NCBI GenBank assembly: GCA_011799875.1
Contig: CM022297.1
Coordinates: 535,403,479 to 535,467,478 of the forward strand
Reading direction: 5' to 3'
Length of the DNA: 64,000 bases
From: Thinopyrum elongatum
Taxonomy: Eukaryota > Streptophyta > Magnoliopsida > Poales > Poaceae
Below, in pieces: positions 12,383 through 23,524 of this stretch (position 1 is its first letter; each line of letters opens with the position of its first letter). The position numbers and the translations under genes were made by a program. Below the pieces are notes generated by a model. It saw only the letters and a list, made by a program, of their open reading frames with translations, made no database searches and was not told the DNA's origin.

Positions 12383-13222
12383 CTATGGTTCCTTGTTATC
12401 CTTCTTGGGCTCGAACTTCCTCTTACGATCATCATTCCTAGACTTGTGTTCTCGTTCGGCGATGAAGGCCTTATCCACCAATGTCTGGAAATCAGGGAAG
12501 TCCAACATGCATAGCTGACATCGGAGGGTGTGATTAAGTCCTTCGAGGAACCGGTCTATTTTCCGTTCTTCGGTAGCCACATCATGAGGAGAGTACCGGG
12601 CCAAATTGTTGAACTTGTTTAAGTATTCTCCCACAGACATGTTTCCTTGGGTGAGAGCCAGGAATTCTGTTTGTTTCACTTTCATGATGCCCGTGGGAAT
12701 ATGATACTTGCGGAACAGCTCTTTGAATTTCTCCCAGGAAATCTCTTCAGCAGGCCACATTAACTTGGTGTTGTCCCACCATATGGCTGCCGGGCCTTCG
12801 AGATAATGGGTGATAAATGGGACTTTATCTGCTTCTTCACAACGAGCGATGTCCAATTTCTTCTCCATGGTTCTTAACCAGTCATCAGCCTCAATAGGAT
12901 CCACGGCCTGACCAAAGTTGGGTGGTTTTGTGCGCTGAAAGTCGGACAGTTTGGAATGCACCCCATTGCCATTGTTCTGACCTACTATTGTCTGCATACT
13001 CTTGAGAAATTCCATGAGGTCTTGGTTTCTCTTTTCCTTAAACATTCTCATTATCTGATCTGTGGTTGGTGCTTGAGGTGGTGGTGGTGGTAAGTCTTCG
13101 GGCGGTTGCCCTGCCTGCCTGGCGGATCGATGGACGGGGTTTCCATCGCCGCCTTGACTGCTACTTCCTTTCTTCATCCTAATTTTTGTTCCCATGGCAA
13201 ACACCAAATCGATGAGCAACAT
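12383..13222 (-). pseudogene. Tekay gag, ended by an in-frame TAG
   Basis: The capsid part of gag, 279 codons in this frame; the likely true start is the internal ATG at about residue 10 (MGTKIRMKKG). A proline-rich linker is followed by a Retrotrans_gag domain (GPAAIWWDNTKLMW; EYLNKFNNLARYSPHD). A TAG at 12385-12383 ends the frame just before the zinc knuckle. The next frame (to 11231) is in the same phase, so a single base change, most simply CAG to TAG, separates them. Readthrough cannot be excluded, but other lesions downstream make decay the better explanation. Confidence 0.85.
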
Positions 13223-13613
13223 CCATAAGGAGAAATACAGTAATATAACACCAAAAGGAAATTCATGGAAAAGGCGAATAACGAAAACAACATAATTATA
13301 CAGGATAACCCAACATAATACATGGCAAGCTAGTAGGGGATGTCATGACTAAACTGCTCATACGACAGTTGACATATGCAACGATGCATGCATTACTACT
13401 CAAACTCCAGTCTAGTGCGTCGGTGACACAAACACTGCCCATCAGAAGAGTCCTCATCGTCAGATCCTGAGTTGGAATCAGAACTGATGATGTGAGTCAC
13501 CACGTCAAAGGAGACGCGACGTCGTTGCTGAGACGGCTCTCCCTCTACGGAAGAAAGAGCACGTCGCCTCAGCATCGGCGGAGCAGGAGTAGCTAGAAGT
13601 GAGGCCCACTCAG
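13223..13613 (-). other. Spacer between leader ORF and gag
   Basis: About 390 bp with no open frame worth calling on either strand and no obvious repeat. It separates the stop of the 205-codon ORF from the gag start region and probably serves as the gag leader. Confidence 0.5.
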
Positions 13614-14231
13614 CTAGGGTCTCAAGTCGACTACCAGACGATAAGCCTGATGTCCAGAAAAACCAGAAGGGGTATCAAGCACACGCGGAGGTGGAACTGG
13701 TGGTGGATAACTAGGTGGAACTACAGGAGGAGGTGCTGGAGTCACTGCTGCAAGTGCCTCCTGAACACGACACAGCTCCTCAGCCAAGGAAATGATCATA
13801 CGGTAACCGGCGTTCAGATAACAAGACAAAACACCAGCCGCATGATCACACGCCGGGTTAACAGGTGAGAAAAGGACTCGCCTTGTCGTAGGCGACAGAG
13901 TGGGATAGTGGAAGAAACCTGGATGGGTCTGCATCTCAACCTCGTGGAAGCGCAAGTCAGTAATAGCCTCCATGGCAGCAAACTGGATCGCTAGCTCCGG
14001 AGTAGAAGCCACTCCGCCCTTGGAAGAGCGAGAAGAGCTTCCAATGTCCGAAGTCGCGGTCATGTAAGCCACTGCATGGTACTCATATACTGACTCGCCC
14101 AACTGCTCCCGAAACACCTGGTACACCGGGTCATCACCGTTGGGATACAGGCGAAGCCAGACGCTATGAAGCAGAGCTGGAAAAGTGTGGGGTTCTGGCT
14201 CATGATGGAAATGATATGGAACTGGTGCCAT
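13614..14231 (-). CDS. Extra ORF between primer site and gag of Tekay element
   Basis: An uninterrupted 205-codon frame starting MAPVPYHFHHEPEP, 150 bp after the primer site and about 390 bp upstream of gag, on the same strand. It has no zinc knuckle, protease or polymerase motif. The middle (ASTPELAIQFAAMEAI) looks like a compact helical fold, and the C-terminal third is proline-rich (APPPVVPPSYPPPVPP). Similar leader ORFs are, to my recollection, common in grass Tekay-type elements, with no known function. It is intact although the gag-pol frame beside it is broken at four or more places. It could be translated from the same genomic RNA ahead of gag. I cannot give a biochemical role. Confidence 0.6.
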   Translation of the reverse strand: MAPVPYHFHHEPEPHTFPALLHSVWLRLYPNGDDPVYQVFREQLGESVYEYHAVAYMTATSDIGSSSRSSKGGVASTPELAIQFAAMEAITDLRFHEVEMQTHPGFFHYPTLSPTTRRVLFSPVNPACDHAAGVLSCYLNAGYRMIISLAEELCRVQEALAAVTPAPPPVVPPSYPPPVPPPRVLDTPSGFSGHQAYRLVVDLRP

Positions 14232-14380
14232 CTACACTCACAATGCCAAGGGTTAGCAACATAATGAATTATGATGCATGAAGCATGGCATGCAATAATC
14301 AAATGCAACAAGCAAGATGCACACTCAAGGTCCTATGCTAATCGCAATCCTAGCGCAGGTTACCTAGGGTGTCCTACAGT

Positions 14381-14399
14381 CAGCACGGCTCTGATACCA
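14381..14399 (-). other. Primer-binding site of Tekay element
   Basis: The minus-strand sequence TGGTATCAGAGCCGTGCTG lies five bases after the LTR end. Its first 13 bases match the standard initiator-Met tRNA complement exactly. Confidence 0.9.
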
Positions 14400-14404
14400 A
14401 GTGT

Positions 14405-17400
14405 TGTGGCACCCCGGCTCAGAGAACCGGTTTACTAGTGTTTCCAACCCAGAGATTATGTCATCTGGAAACACACAACAACTTGGAACGGAACATAGCT
14501 GAACTTTTATTGATAATAGTCAAGTACAAGCTTATATATTACATGATCATCGAGGCCAAAAGCACATCTAGTGCAGCGACAATATCTATATTATTTATCT
14601 AACATATCAGGGCCTCGGTATTACTGCAGAATACTATAGCGGAAGACTACTGCGTAGCGGAACATGATAGTAACTCCATCCACAGGGACACTGCCGAGGA
14701 CACATCCTAGGCATCACAACACGGACATCGAGACCTCCGTCTCAGTCTTCTCCTGCATCTGGCATGATACGCCAGGTGAGTATTTTGAATGTACTTGCAA
14801 GCACATGACAACCAAATATGTAGCAAATAATAGCATGGCAATCAACTTATTAATTTTTAACTGATTCACTTACTGTTATCAACTTACTCATATCCGGGTT
14901 GTCTCACAACCCTCGGAATACCCGATACCAACGAGTACTTCCGCTCACAAGACAAGTTCTTCCATCATTACTATGGTTATTATGGTTGATCACCTAAAGA
15001 GGTCTGGACGGGCTGTCCAATTCCGTGGATGCGGCTATTCGAACAAATTTTACACTCTGCAGAGGTTGCGCACTTTACCCACACTATGGAGCACTGACCT
15101 CATGATCCCATTCGGGTGGACCAGCGTTGCTCCAACGAAACCTGCCTGACTCGTGCCTCTCCCATCGTACCACCAGCAATCACACTCCCTCGGAGTCAAG
15201 CCTTGGGTGGCCCCGTGTCACCTCGTGACACCTGCCACCATCGTGGCCTAACTAAACTGTCCCAAACGGGGACACCGGCAAACACTGAACTGGGATCACA
15301 GGGTTATCGCCGTCTACCTGACCAGGGCAGCACACATGCATAACCCTCCCTCTTTGGAGGTATCGGTGAAAGAGCACCGAGCCAGACCAAGTCAAGGCCG
15401 TCCCATACCGGCAAATGTGGCTGCACGGGTAAGCCTGGACAGGTGACTCTTGATCAACCAACTAAGTTTCACTTAGCAAGCATGGTTAATCATCATATCA
15501 ATTTGAGTTATCATCATTAGGCATTTAAATAATTTACCTTGAATTAAATGCAAGAAAATGAATATGAATTATGCAATGCTATGAGATGCTTCATAATATG
15601 GATGTCCTGGCTTGCCTTGATCAGTTGGGTTATTCAGAAACTCCCGGTCTTCAAATCCACAAGTACTCCTTCTGAAAATATTTTTAAATGGCAAAGGAAA
15701 ATGTCACATAAAGCCTTTTTATTCACCAACAATTCTGTGAGTATTGGAAAAACACCAAACTTGGTGGAAAAATAAAGGGCTTCATTATGAACACAATGCA
15801 AAAAGAATTAGGTCAAATGGACCTTCCTGTAAAAAGTTATAAGCAGTCAAACCTACAGGTCAACTCTGTTAAATAAATCAAAAATGGAAAAACCAGAACA
15901 GGCCACGTCGAAGGCGTATTTGCCCCGGGCGCCTCCACTTACCGCTTCATCCAGTCGCTGGCAAGTGGGGCCCGGTCTGTTTAAACAGAGGAGGGAGAAA
16001 GAGCAGAGAAGAGGGGCGGCTCACCGGCGGTGATTGCCGACGATAGCGACGGCGGTTGGGCTCGTGGATGGTGGGGATGGATCGGGCGCTCGACGGCGGT
16101 TCACCCTGTACCCGTAGCTCCTTCGGAGATGGCCGAACGGCGTCACGCCCTTCTTCTCCAGCGGACAAGTGCTACGGTGATCATTGGCGATGGCGATTCT
16201 GGCGGCGATTCGATTCAAGGAGGGGTCTGGAAGCACCAGTGGAACACTACGAACTCGACGGTGGGCTCGGGCGGAGCTGGGATGGGGTGGAGAGGGCTAG
16301 TGGTGGAGCTCAGCTGGCGGCGGAGCTCCGGCGAAGCTCGAGGCTAGAGGGCCTCTAGGCCTTGGCTCTTGCTCTGAGGGGGCGCTTGAGGAGGAGGGAG
16401 AGGGGTTAGGGTCTAGGCGAGGCCAGGCGGGGCTTTATATAGGCGGGAGGGGACGCTCGGCGAGCTCTCTGGATGCGGCGAGATGCGGGCCATGGCACCG
16501 GCGGGACATACGCCACGCTGGCTGGATGTTTGCAGGTGAGAAGACTTGAGCGAGCAGGGGCATTCAATGCGGGAGGCGACGGCTTGGGAGGAAACGACGA
16601 GCGGCGCCGCAACTATGTCCGCACGGGTCTCACAGTGCGGCGATGGCGTGGTGGCCGGCGAGGGCATCTCCGGCGAGGAGGAGGGTTCTGGAGGGGCTGC
16701 GTGTCACCCAGGGACGATGTCGGCATGCCTAGACAACGCACAGCTGCACGAGCACTCAGTCCCGACGCGACCCGAGCCTGGCGTGGCACAGAGCGCGGCA
16801 ACAGGCATGCCAGCGCCGTGCTCACCATGGTGCTTGGCACCAGGGGGCCACGTATGCCTGGTGTTTCTTGTCTAGCACGTCGACCTTCGATCCCTCAGAT
16901 CACCTACAGCCTTGGTTTGGCTTGGTTCACGCAAAGAGGTGAGGTAGGATCATCGACAGTCTCTGACAGCAATCTTGTGGAGATTCCAGAGAAGAAATGA
17001 GGTGGAGATTGAGCCAAAGAAGGTGTCTGGAGTGATCCTCGTTGGAAGGACTCCAAACTGGCCAAGTTTGAGGTGGTTTGGATAAGTTTTGAGGGTAGTT
17101 CATGTGCAAGCTACATTTCTGGTCCAGAATCAAAATGTTGAAGTACTGCTCACTTGGAAGATCTTCAGATGCTGAAACTTGGTGGAGGAAGGTTGTTTGT
17201 AGGTGTCCTCATGCTGTAAAATTTTGAGAGCAATTGGACAACCCTAGCATACACTTCCTTCACAATGGTCCAGTCTGACCAGGAGAAAAACTGATTTATT
17301 TTGCAAAATACTTGAACTAGGTCATGGAATATTTTTGGATATTGGGACAAGATATGGTCCAAGGGATTTTAGAGAATTATTTGAGAATTTTCTGAGCATC

Positions 17401-17658
17401 ATTACTATAGGTTGCTTCACAATCCATAGTAATGCCCTAAATTCTCAAATAAAAGAAAAGAGTTATTGAAAATGATTTAAATTGGGATTTGGGTTCTTGG
17501 GATACTTGGCAGGGCTTTGGCAGGGTGATGAGGCTTTGGATCACTTGGAAAGAGTTCAAAAATGTCCAAAACCAAATAAAAGTTCAAGAACCATTCAAAT
17601 TTTAAATAAAGCCAAGAAAAGTTTGAAAAGAGAAAGTTGCCAAAATCAGGGTGTCACA
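14405..17658 (-). repeat. 5' LTR of Tekay element
   Basis: This is the partner of 5467-8709. It adjoins the primer site at 14381-14399, so it is the 5' LTR of this minus-strand element. It carries 11 bp (around 14676-14686) not present in the 3' LTR. Confidence 0.92.
16434..16441 (-). promoter_or_regulatory. TATA box of Tekay 5' LTR
   Basis: The minus strand reads TATATAAA, flanked by GC-rich sequence. The same box is kept in the 3' LTR at 7485-7492. It is the obvious candidate for the U3 promoter. Confidence 0.6.
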
Positions 17659-18733
17659 TCCTATTTTTGGAGAAAAAAATCAGGGAGAAAGAATTATCAT
17701 GTTTCACGAGACGGAGCCACCGCCACCTCCTGTTCTTCGTTGGGAGGTCAGATCTGGAGCCTGTTTGGGGCTCCGGAGAGGGGGATCTTCGATCTTCGTC
17801 ATCACCAACCCTTCTCCATCGCCAATTCCATTATGCTCCCCATCGGGAGTGAGTAATTCCTTCCTAGGCACGCTGGTCAGTGAGGAGTTAGATGAGATTC
17901 ATCATGTAACTGAGTTAGTTTTGTTAGGGCTTGATCCCTAGTATCCATTATGTTCTGAGATTGATGTTGTTATGACTTTGCCATGCTTAATGCTTGTCAC
18001 TTTGGGCCCGGGTGCCATGATTTTAGATCTAAACCATTTATGTTATCATCATTATATCTATGATCTAGATCCAACCTTGCAAGTCATATTCACCTATTAC
18101 GTGTTATGATCCGTAAACCCCGGTGTGATAGTAATCGGGATACTTTCCGGTGATGACCATAGTTTGAGGAGTACATGTATTCACTATGTGTTAATGCTTT
18201 GTTCCAGTTCTCTATTAAAAGGAGGCCTTAATATCCCTTAGTTTCCTTATGGACCCCGCTGCCACGGGAGGGTAGGACACAAGATGTCATGCAAGTTCTT
18301 TCCATAAGCACGTATGACTATTTACGGAATACATGCCTACATTATATTTATGAACTGGAGCTAGTGCCATATCGCTCTAGGTTATGACTGTTATATGATG
18401 AATACCATCCAACGAATTCACCGATCCAATGCCTACAAATTTTCCATATATTGTTCTTGCTAAGTTACTACTACTGCTGCTACTGTTACAACTGCTACAA
18501 AATCATTACTATCACTGTTACTGTTACTATCATTACTGCTGTCAAAACTATCATATTACTGTGCTACTGACCATATTGCTGCAGATAATTAATATCCAGG
18601 TGTGGTTGAATTGACAACTCAACTGCTAATACTTACAAGTATTCTTTGGCTCCCCTTGTGTCGAATCTATAAATTTGGGTTGAATACTCTACCCTCGAAA
18701 ACTGTTGCGATCCCCTATACTTGTGGGTTATCA
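17659..18733 (+). repeat. 5' LTR of gag-only Gypsy, right part
   Basis: This continues the LTR interrupted at 5466. It resumes with TCCTATTTTTGG and ends CTTGTGGGTTATCA. Joining the two parts, less the 5-bp duplication, gives an LTR of about 1,403 bp. It ends immediately before the primer-binding site. Confidence 0.8.
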
Positions 18734-18744
18734 AGACCTTTTTC

Positions 18745-18762
18745 TGGCGCCGTTGCCGGGGA
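18745..18762 (+). other. Primer-binding site, tRNA-Asp type
   Basis: TGGCGCCGTTGCCGGGGA is complementary to the 3' end of plant tRNA-Asp (ends ...CCCCGGCAACGGCGCCA). It lies 11 bp after the LTR end and confirms the plus orientation. Confidence 0.85.
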
Positions 18763-18811
18763 CCATAGCTATATTTGTTGAGTCACTTGGGATTATTATC
18801 AATTTATCACT

Positions 18812-21603
18812 ATGAAGAATCTGAAGGATACCAAGACTAAGATTTTTCCCTCTAAGACGAGGGGAGGTAAGGTACTGCCATCACACTCTGCACTTGATTC
18901 GCCTTCTATTTTGAGTAGACATGCAACACCACCACATGCTATTAATTCTGATATGTCGCAAGTTATTGATGATGCTACTTCTGCTATGAGTGCTACTCAT
19001 GATGATGCTAGTACCTTGCTTGATGATAATATGCCACTAGGTGAATTTCTTGATGAACAAATTGCTAGAGCTAAAGATATTGAGAATGCTGAAACTGATG
19101 AAATTATTGAAACTGACGAAGTACTTGAAACTGAATATCTTGAAACACCTATTAGGCCTAGCTCTCCTAGATATGAATTGCCTAAGATACCTGAAGGTTA
19201 TGTTATGGATGAGACAACTAGAGATTTTCTTGCTTGCAATGATAGAGATGATCTTAAGAAATTACTATGCAAACTGAAAGAAAAATCTTTGAATGCTAGA
19301 ATGAAATGTGATCCTAAGTTTGCTACTTCACCTATCTTTGTTGATGATAAGGATTATGAATTCTCTGTCGACCCAGAGTTAATTACTTTGGTTGAATCTG
19401 ATCCTTTCCATGGCTATGAGACTGAAACTGTTGTGGCACATCTCACTAAATTAAATGATATAGCCATCCTTTTTGCTCATGATGAGAAGATTCGCTACTA
19501 CTATATTCTCAAATTATTTCCATTCTCATTAAAGGGTGATGCTAAGATATGGTACAATACTCTTGCTCCTGGTTGTGTGCGTAGTCCCCAGGATATGATT
19601 TACTACTTCTCTGAAAAATATTTTCCTACTCATAAGAAACAAGCTGCCTTACAGGAAATATTTAACTTTGTGCAAATTGAAGAAGGGAGTCTCACACAAG
19701 CTTGGGGGAGGCTTCTCCAATTGCTTAATGCTTTGCCTGATCATCCTCTTAAGAAAAATGAAATACTTGATATCTTCTATAATGGACTAACCGATGCTTC
19801 TAGGGACTTCCTAGACAGTTGTGCTGGTTGTGTTTTCAGGGAACGAACTGTTGAACAAGTTGAGGAATTATTGAATAATATATTGAAAAATTATGATGAT
19901 TGGACTCTTCCTGAACCACCTCCTAAACCCACTCCGAAGAAGAGGGGTATCTTATATCTAAGTCCTGAAGATATGCAAGAGGCAAAGAAAAGTATGAAGG
20001 AAAAAGGTATTAAAGCAGAGGATGTTAAAAATTTACCTCCTATTGAAGAAATACATGGACTTGACACACCACCACCAAAGGTGGTAGAGGTAAACTCTTT
20101 AATGAAATTTGATGAAAGTGACATCCCTTACAATAAACATCCTAGTCAATGCCTTTATGAGTTTGACAACTACATTAGAAAACAAGATCACTTCAATGAA
20201 AATGTTATGAAACAATTGAAATATAATTCCAATATGATTGCTCGCTTGAGTGACTTGTTATTTAGAATCTCCAATGATCTAAGAGGTGTAGTAAAACATG
20301 CCTCTATGGTTCAAACTCAACTAGAACAAGTTGCTAAATCTCAAAGAGAGTTGCGTGATGAAATGAATAATGATATAAATGACTTTGCTGTTAGAGTAGC
20401 AACTAGAGGAGGTAAAATGACTCAGGAACCACTTTATCTTGAGGGTCACCCTAAAAGATGGAACAAGACTCTCAAAGAATTAACACTGATGCACCTAGTC
20501 CGTCTAGAAAGAAGAAGAAAAAGAAAAATGGTAAGACTTTGCATGCCTCTATTGAACCTGAAGTAGAAAAACCTCCTGATAATGATAATGATGTTTCTAT
20601 TTCTGATGCTGAAACTCAATCTGGTAATGAACACTCATCTAGTGATAATGAAAAGGATAATGATGACATTCATGAAGACACTCAACCAAACAATGATAAA
20701 CAACCAGATAATGATGTTGAAATAGAACCAGCTGTTGATCTTGATAACCCACAACCTAAAAATAAAAGATATGATAAAAGAGACTTTTTTGCTAGAAAAC
20801 ATGGAAGAGGAAGAGAACCATGGGTTCAAAAACCCATGCCCTTTCCACCTAAATCAACTAAGAAGAAAGATGATGAAGAATTTGAATGCTTCGCTGAAAT
20901 GCTTAGGCCAGTCTTTTTGCGCACTCGCTTGACTGATATATTAAAGATGTCTCCTTATGCAAAATATATGAAAGACATCATCACTAATAAGAGAAAAATA
21001 CCCGAAGCTGAGATCTCCACCATGCTTACTAATTAATCTTTTAAGGATGGAGTACCTAAAAAACTTGGAGATCCGGGAATACCAACTATACCTTGCTCCA
21101 TCAAAAGAAATTATGTCAAGACTGCTTTGTGTGATTTAGGAGCTGGTGTTAGTGTTATGCCTTTCTCTTTATATAAAAGACTTGATTTGAATGAACTCAC
21201 ACCTACTGAAATATCTTTGCAAATGGCTGACAAATCAACTGCCATACCGATCGGTATTTGTGAGGATGTGCCCGTTGTTGTTGCAAATGTTACTATCTTA
21301 ACAGACTTTGTTATACTTGAGATGCCTGAGGACGACAATATGTCGATTATCCTTGGTAGACCCTTTTTGAATACTACAGGGGCTGTTATTGATTGCAATA
21401 AAAGCATGGTCGCTTTTCATTTCAATGGTAATGAACATACTGTGCACTCTCCGAAGAAACAATTCCAAGTGAATGGTATTAATGTTATTGAAAAATCTCT
21501 GACAGTCACTATTGGAAGTTTTCAACTACCTCTACCTACTGCCAAAAAGAAATATGAAATGCTTATTGTTGGGGACATGCATATCCCCGTTGAGGTAACT
21601 TAG
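18812..21603 (+). pseudogene. Gypsy gag-protease polyprotein, two lesions
   Basis: The start is the ATG at 18812 (MKNLKDTKTKIFP), 49 bp after the primer site. A 584-codon first frame contains a long acidic N-terminus, then a Retrotrans_gag domain at roughly residues 215-340 (FPFSLKGDAKIWYNTL; AWGRLLQLLNALPDHPL). One base is lost near 20458 and the reading continues in the next frame (20458-21036), which is lysine- and asparagine-rich. It stops at a TAA at about 21034 and continues in the same frame after the stop. 21127-21400 is a retropepsin: DLGAGVSVM active site, then ILGRPFLNTTGA. The frame ends at 21603. No polymerase follows, as expected for this family. The two breaks make this copy non-functional. 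Confidence 0.85.
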
Positions 21604-21830
21604 TGTTTTACGAAAGTTCTTTGGTTTCATGCTAATCGAAGGTGGTTGTTAATAAGACTTGATCAACCTTATTAATGGATCATTTTTGAGAGGTATGAAG
21701 TTGATGAATTTAGTAAGCACAACCTTCTGCTCCCAAATTTTGTTTTCTGTTTTTCTTAGTTAAATAAAATAAATGCCATGCTTTGTCTATTTTTTGAATT
21801 TCCCGCGCAATAAAAAATGACCCAAAAATA
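21604..21830 (+). other. 3' untranslated region of gag-only Gypsy, cut by deletion
   Basis: This is AT-rich sequence after the protease stop. It shows no ORF of note and no polypurine tract or LTR. At 21828-21830 it changes abruptly to host A pol sequence. The usual remaining 3' region and 3' LTR of the family are absent. Confidence 0.7.
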
Positions 21831-21917
21831 TCCGAAGGGTACCGGGCAAAGATGTCCCATTTTTCACGTAGAAATTTGCGCAATGCCTCATCGACCGTGG
21901 GGTCTAGCTGAGCTCCA
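21831..21917 (-). pseudogene. Host A: Tat-lineage Gypsy pol scrap
   Basis: The minus strand encodes AQLDPTVDEALRKFLREKWD, the segment upstream of reverse transcriptase in Tat-lineage pol. It matches 38593-38680 of the complete element. It is the right-hand flank of the gag-only Gypsy insertion. About 338 bp that should lie between this scrap and 5133 are missing. Confidence 0.85.
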
Positions 21918-21945
21918 CACTACAAAAAAAAACACTTCCATGATG
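21918..21945 (+). repeat. Left terminal inverted repeat of CACTA-1
   Basis: CACTACAAAAAAAAACACTT at 21918 matches the start of CACTA-2 at 55368 apart from the A-run length. The partner terminus is not in view. Confidence 0.85.
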
Positions 21946-22339
21946 ATACATGTTTGTCACAATAGGCCACGTTTTCTATCATGCATGTACATCCATGACG
22001 ATTTTATGACAGAATCAAGATAGTCATACCTTTGTTGTCGTAGAAGTGTTCCATGAAAATACTAAAATTATCATCACGAAAGTGGCCACTTCCGTGATGA
22101 TAAATGTCGCGTCATGGAAGTGCTTTCGTCAAGGGTAACCGACATGTGGCATCCACCGTAACGGGTCGCCGTTAAGCTATCGGGTCTGGTTTTGGATCCG
22201 ATAACCCTTAACAGCCACGACCAATGGCGATTTTCCACGTGTAAAATCCTCATTGGCTGGAGGAACCACGTGTCAGCTCCACGTTGGGACAGATGCCAAC
22301 CATCCAATGGACAGGAGGCGCCTATGATACATCGACAGG

Positions 22340-23330
22340 TGGCACGGCCCAACAGTGGTCCATTTAGGTGAAAGAGGCTGGCCCAGTCAAAATTAGCAGG
22401 CCGGCCCATATGGGGCCTACTTGTGTCTGGTCCATTTAGGCCCACGACCCATACGAGATGTGCCAATTTGGCTCGTCAATGGCCTATTACCTATTTGACA
22501 CCATTGCAGCCCATCATCAGTTCAAGCCCATTAACAGCCCACTATATATTTGGGCTCAATATCGGTCCGACATAATTTTGGCCTGTTAACAGCCCATTCA
22601 AGGGATGGGCCAATTTTTAGGATGTACGTCTTTCGGCCTTTTAGCGACCCATTCAAGTGTTGGGCAAATTTCCAGCCCGGTGTGTCTTTCAGCCTGTTAA
22701 CGACCCATACAGGAGTTGGGCCATTTTAGTCCGACATGAGTTTTGGCCTCTTAACGGCCCCTGCTCTTCATGGTCCAATACCAGCCCGATTTCTCTTTCG
22801 GCTTGCTAAAGGCCCACAACACAGTTGAGTCATATACAGTCCGACCTCACATTTGTCCTCTTAGCGGCCCATGCTCTTCATGGTCCAATACCAGCCCGCT
22901 GTCTATTTCGGCCTGTTAAAGGCCCACAACACAGTTGGGCCATATACAACCCGACCTTAGTATCGGCCTATTAAAGGCCCGTGAAATCAAATGGGCCCAC
23001 TTATTGCGCGCTTCAATTTCGGCCTGTTAACGACCCAACAGGTAACTAGGCCAAGCATTAACTGTTGGCTTGTTTCAATTATAGCGGCCCAATAGAGCTT
23101 TCGGCATGGTTACGACCCGTCAACTTATTGGGCCCGCTAAAGTTTGAACATGTGTATAGGCCCAATTAGACAAAGTCGATTTCGGCCCAGCTATTATTTG
23201 AGCCCATTATGACGACCATTTATGGGCAGGACTAAATCCGATCGATCAAAGGCCCAAGAAAATTTTGGCCCCTGCGAGCCCATTAAGGGTGCCCATTAAG
23301 GGCAGTGGGCCACTATCCTTTATAAAGGGC
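22340..23330. repeat. GGCCCAT-rich subterminal repeats of CACTA-1
   Basis: Dozens of diverged short units with cores GGCCCAT, CGGCCTGTTAA and their complements, spaced about 25-60 bp. This is the usual subterminal repeat layer, where transposase binds, in CACTA elements. The same layer occurs in CACTA-2 at 55790-56640. Confidence 0.75.
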
Positions 23331-23524
23331 CCACGATGCTTCGTGCTAGATATTAATTTCACTGCTTTTTTTGGCTTCCTAGCAACCAGTTAGCTGGAAT
23401 GCGAGGCGCGCTAAGCAAATGTACGACATACAAGGAAAAACGTAGCACATCAAGCATATATTACAGGAAATTACATCCACTGGGCAATCAAAGATTGATG
23501 CTAGTGCAAATAAATGAACAGAAC

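Larger units (their letters stand above)
5467..17658 (-). mobile_element. Complete Tekay-type chromovirus Gypsy element
   Basis: A 12,192-bp element with two LTRs of 3,243 and 3,254 bp, an initiator-Met primer site, a polypurine tract, gag-protease-RT-RNase H-integrase in Gypsy order, and a chromodomain-like C-terminus. Its flanks are TCTTA (5462-5466) and TCCTA (17659-17663), a 5-bp target duplication with one change. The LTRs differ by an 11-bp indel near 14675-14690 and by roughly 2-3 percent of bases (counted by eye over the first 500 bp). At the usual grass LTR rate that is about one million years. Coding is broken in several places, so the copy is dead. Confidence 0.9.
5134..21830 (+). 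mobile_element. Non-autonomous Gypsy (gag-protease only), interrupted and 3'-truncated
   Basis: The element proper is 5134-5466 plus 17659-21830; everything between is a nested Tekay element. It has a 5' LTR of about 1.4 kb, a tRNA-Asp primer site, a gag-protease frame, and then untranslated sequence. Reverse transcriptase, RNase H and integrase are absent: the frame stops naturally after the protease (21603). It resembles the Sabrina/WHAM group of Triticeae Gypsy elements, a tentative name. The left target site is GTAGC (5129-5133). The 3' LTR is missing because of a deletion ending at 21830. Confidence 0.8.

Noticed and set aside
12383..12385. Programmed readthrough stop between gag and pol
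   Set aside because: The stop lies before the zinc knuckle, where this lineage normally has a continuous frame. Three other stops of the same mutational type follow, so decay is the simpler reading.
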